64,000 nt of DNA from Clostridiales bacterium DTU083 (GTDB taxonomy: Bacteria; Bacillota; Clostridia; Caldicoprobacterales; DTU083), in NCBI GenBank assembly GCA_001512915.1, contig LFTC01000066.1:37528-101527 (forward strand). Direction: 5' to 3'. Shown one piece after another: positions 63,240-64,000 of the stretch (position 1 is the stretch's first letter; every line of letters starts with the position of its first letter). The position numbers and the translations under genes are program-made. The notes under the pieces were generated by a model. It made no database searches and was not told the DNA's origin. It saw nothing but the letters and a program-made list of their open reading frames with translations.

Positions 63240-64000
63240 ATGATGCCAATTACTATTAATCTAGACAGAAATTATTTTACACCAAAAGAAAAAGTTTTTG
63301 CTCAAAATGGAGATTTGAGGGCTTCTTTATTTCTTTATGATAGCGGAGTACATGGTATAAAAATAGAAAATAAATTGGGATATATTACTGTGCTGCCTTA
63401 TCAAGGCCAGCAAATATGGGACTGCAATTTTTTAGATAGAAATTTAACTATGAAGTCCATGTTTAAAGAGCCGATCCCCAATGTAGACTATTTAAAATCA
63501 TACGGGGCTTTTCTTTTACACTGCGGCGCTACAGCCATGGGTGTGCCTTCTGAAAAAGATTCTCATCCTTTGCATGGAGAGCTGCCTAATGCTGAATATG
63601 AGAAGGCTTGGCTGCAAATAGGAGAAGATGAAAACGGAAAGTATATTTCTGTAGGCGGACAATATCATCATTGTGTTGCATTCAATACTAATTACGTTGC
63701 AATACCTAATATAAGGGTTTATGAAAACTCTTCCTTGATCGATGTTTCTATTTCAATTGAAAACCTTAAGAAAACAGATATGGAACTTATGTACATGATG
63801 CATATTAATTTCAGACCTGTCGATAATAGTGAGATTATATATACTGCAGATTATACACCAGAGAAGATAATGGTGCATGATAGTTTACCCAGTCATATGC
63901 AGACTGATTCAGATTCAGCAAGACTAATTAAGTATTTGAAAGATTTAAAAACAAAACCCGAATTGCATCATAAATTGGATCCTGAATTACCCTACGATCC
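63240..64000 (+). CDS. DUF4432 family (aldose 1-epimerase-like) protein, 3' end missing
   Basis: At least 253 codons, running off the window. ATGATG start behind GGAGGTG. LLHCGATAMGVPSEKDSHPLHGELPNA is the family signature, with histidines that match the galactose mutarotase fold; EFG-type beta strands follow. DUF4432 proteins usually sit in carbohydrate loci and may handle a sugar anomer or a related ligand; function is not established. It closes the visible part of the accessory locus. Confidence 0.85.
   Translation, partial: MMPITINLDRNYFTPKEKVFAQNGDLRASLFLYDSGVHGIKIENKLGYITVLPYQGQQIWDCNFLDRNLTMKSMFKEPIPNVDYLKSYGAFLLHCGATAMGVPSEKDSHPLHGELPNAEYEKAWLQIGEDENGKYISVGGQYHHCVAFNTNYVAIPNIRVYENSSLIDVSISIENLKKTDMELMYMMHINFRPVDNSEIIYTADYTPEKIMVHDSLPSHMQTDSDSARLIKYLKDLKTKPELHHKLDPELPYD

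Overview
The window reads as a chromosome segment of a low-GC, spore-forming, anaerobic member of the Clostridia. The evidence is the gene order, the many TTG and GTG starts behind strong AGGAGG sites, near-consensus sigma-A promoters, RemA, the sporulation membrane protein YlbJ, FapR-controlled fatty-acid genes, a CxxC zinc-type L28 and the pta-ackA acetate pathway. The species cannot be fixed from the sequence alone. No rRNA, tRNA, CRISPR, insertion sequence or prophage was seen.

Layout. 1-3470: the 3' part of a secreted cell-wall amidase with peptidoglycan-binding repeats and a long helical insertion inside its catalytic domain, then an unrecognised gene on the minus strand. 3575-16854: one long plus-strand housekeeping run: yicC, remA, gmk, rpoZ, priA, def, fmt, rsmB, rlmN, PP2C phosphatase, PASTA kinase prkC, rsgA, rpe, thiN. 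16937-21821: a small membrane protein, divergent rpmB, asp23-like gene, fakA, recG. 21822-26884: an unexplained RNA-like element, then rsmD, coaD, a coiled-coil protein, ylbJ, a patatin-like protein and tmcAL. 27104-30125: pta, ackA, DUF177, rpmF. 30208-36259: the fatty-acid operon fapR-plsX-fabH-fabD-fabG-acpP-fabF behind a sigma-A promoter and a near-perfect FapR box. 36390-49834: rnc-smc-ftsY, ylxM-ffh-rpsP-khpA-rimM-trmD, rplS, lepB, rbgA, rnhB, comM.

From 49851 the content changes to accessory genes. After an MFS transporter comes a catabolic locus driven by a strong promoter (51184-51212) that is overlapped by an 18-bp LacI-type palindrome; a second copy lies 272 bp downstream. The locus has two ribose-type ABC importers, each with a lipoprotein binding protein, a double-NBD ATPase and one permease. 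Between and around them lie an unassigned glycoside hydrolase-like protein, a creatinase-like M24 protein that lacks the usual metal-binding aspartates, a creatininase-like amidohydrolase, and a DUF4432 (aldose-epimerase-like) gene cut by the window end. No regulator and no sugar kinase are visible. I infer uptake and breakdown of a small nitrogen-containing or glycosylated compound, substrate unknown. This locus is the best candidate for an undescribed system. Several strong hairpins without U-tracts follow binding-protein genes and acpP and may set relative mRNA levels inside operons.
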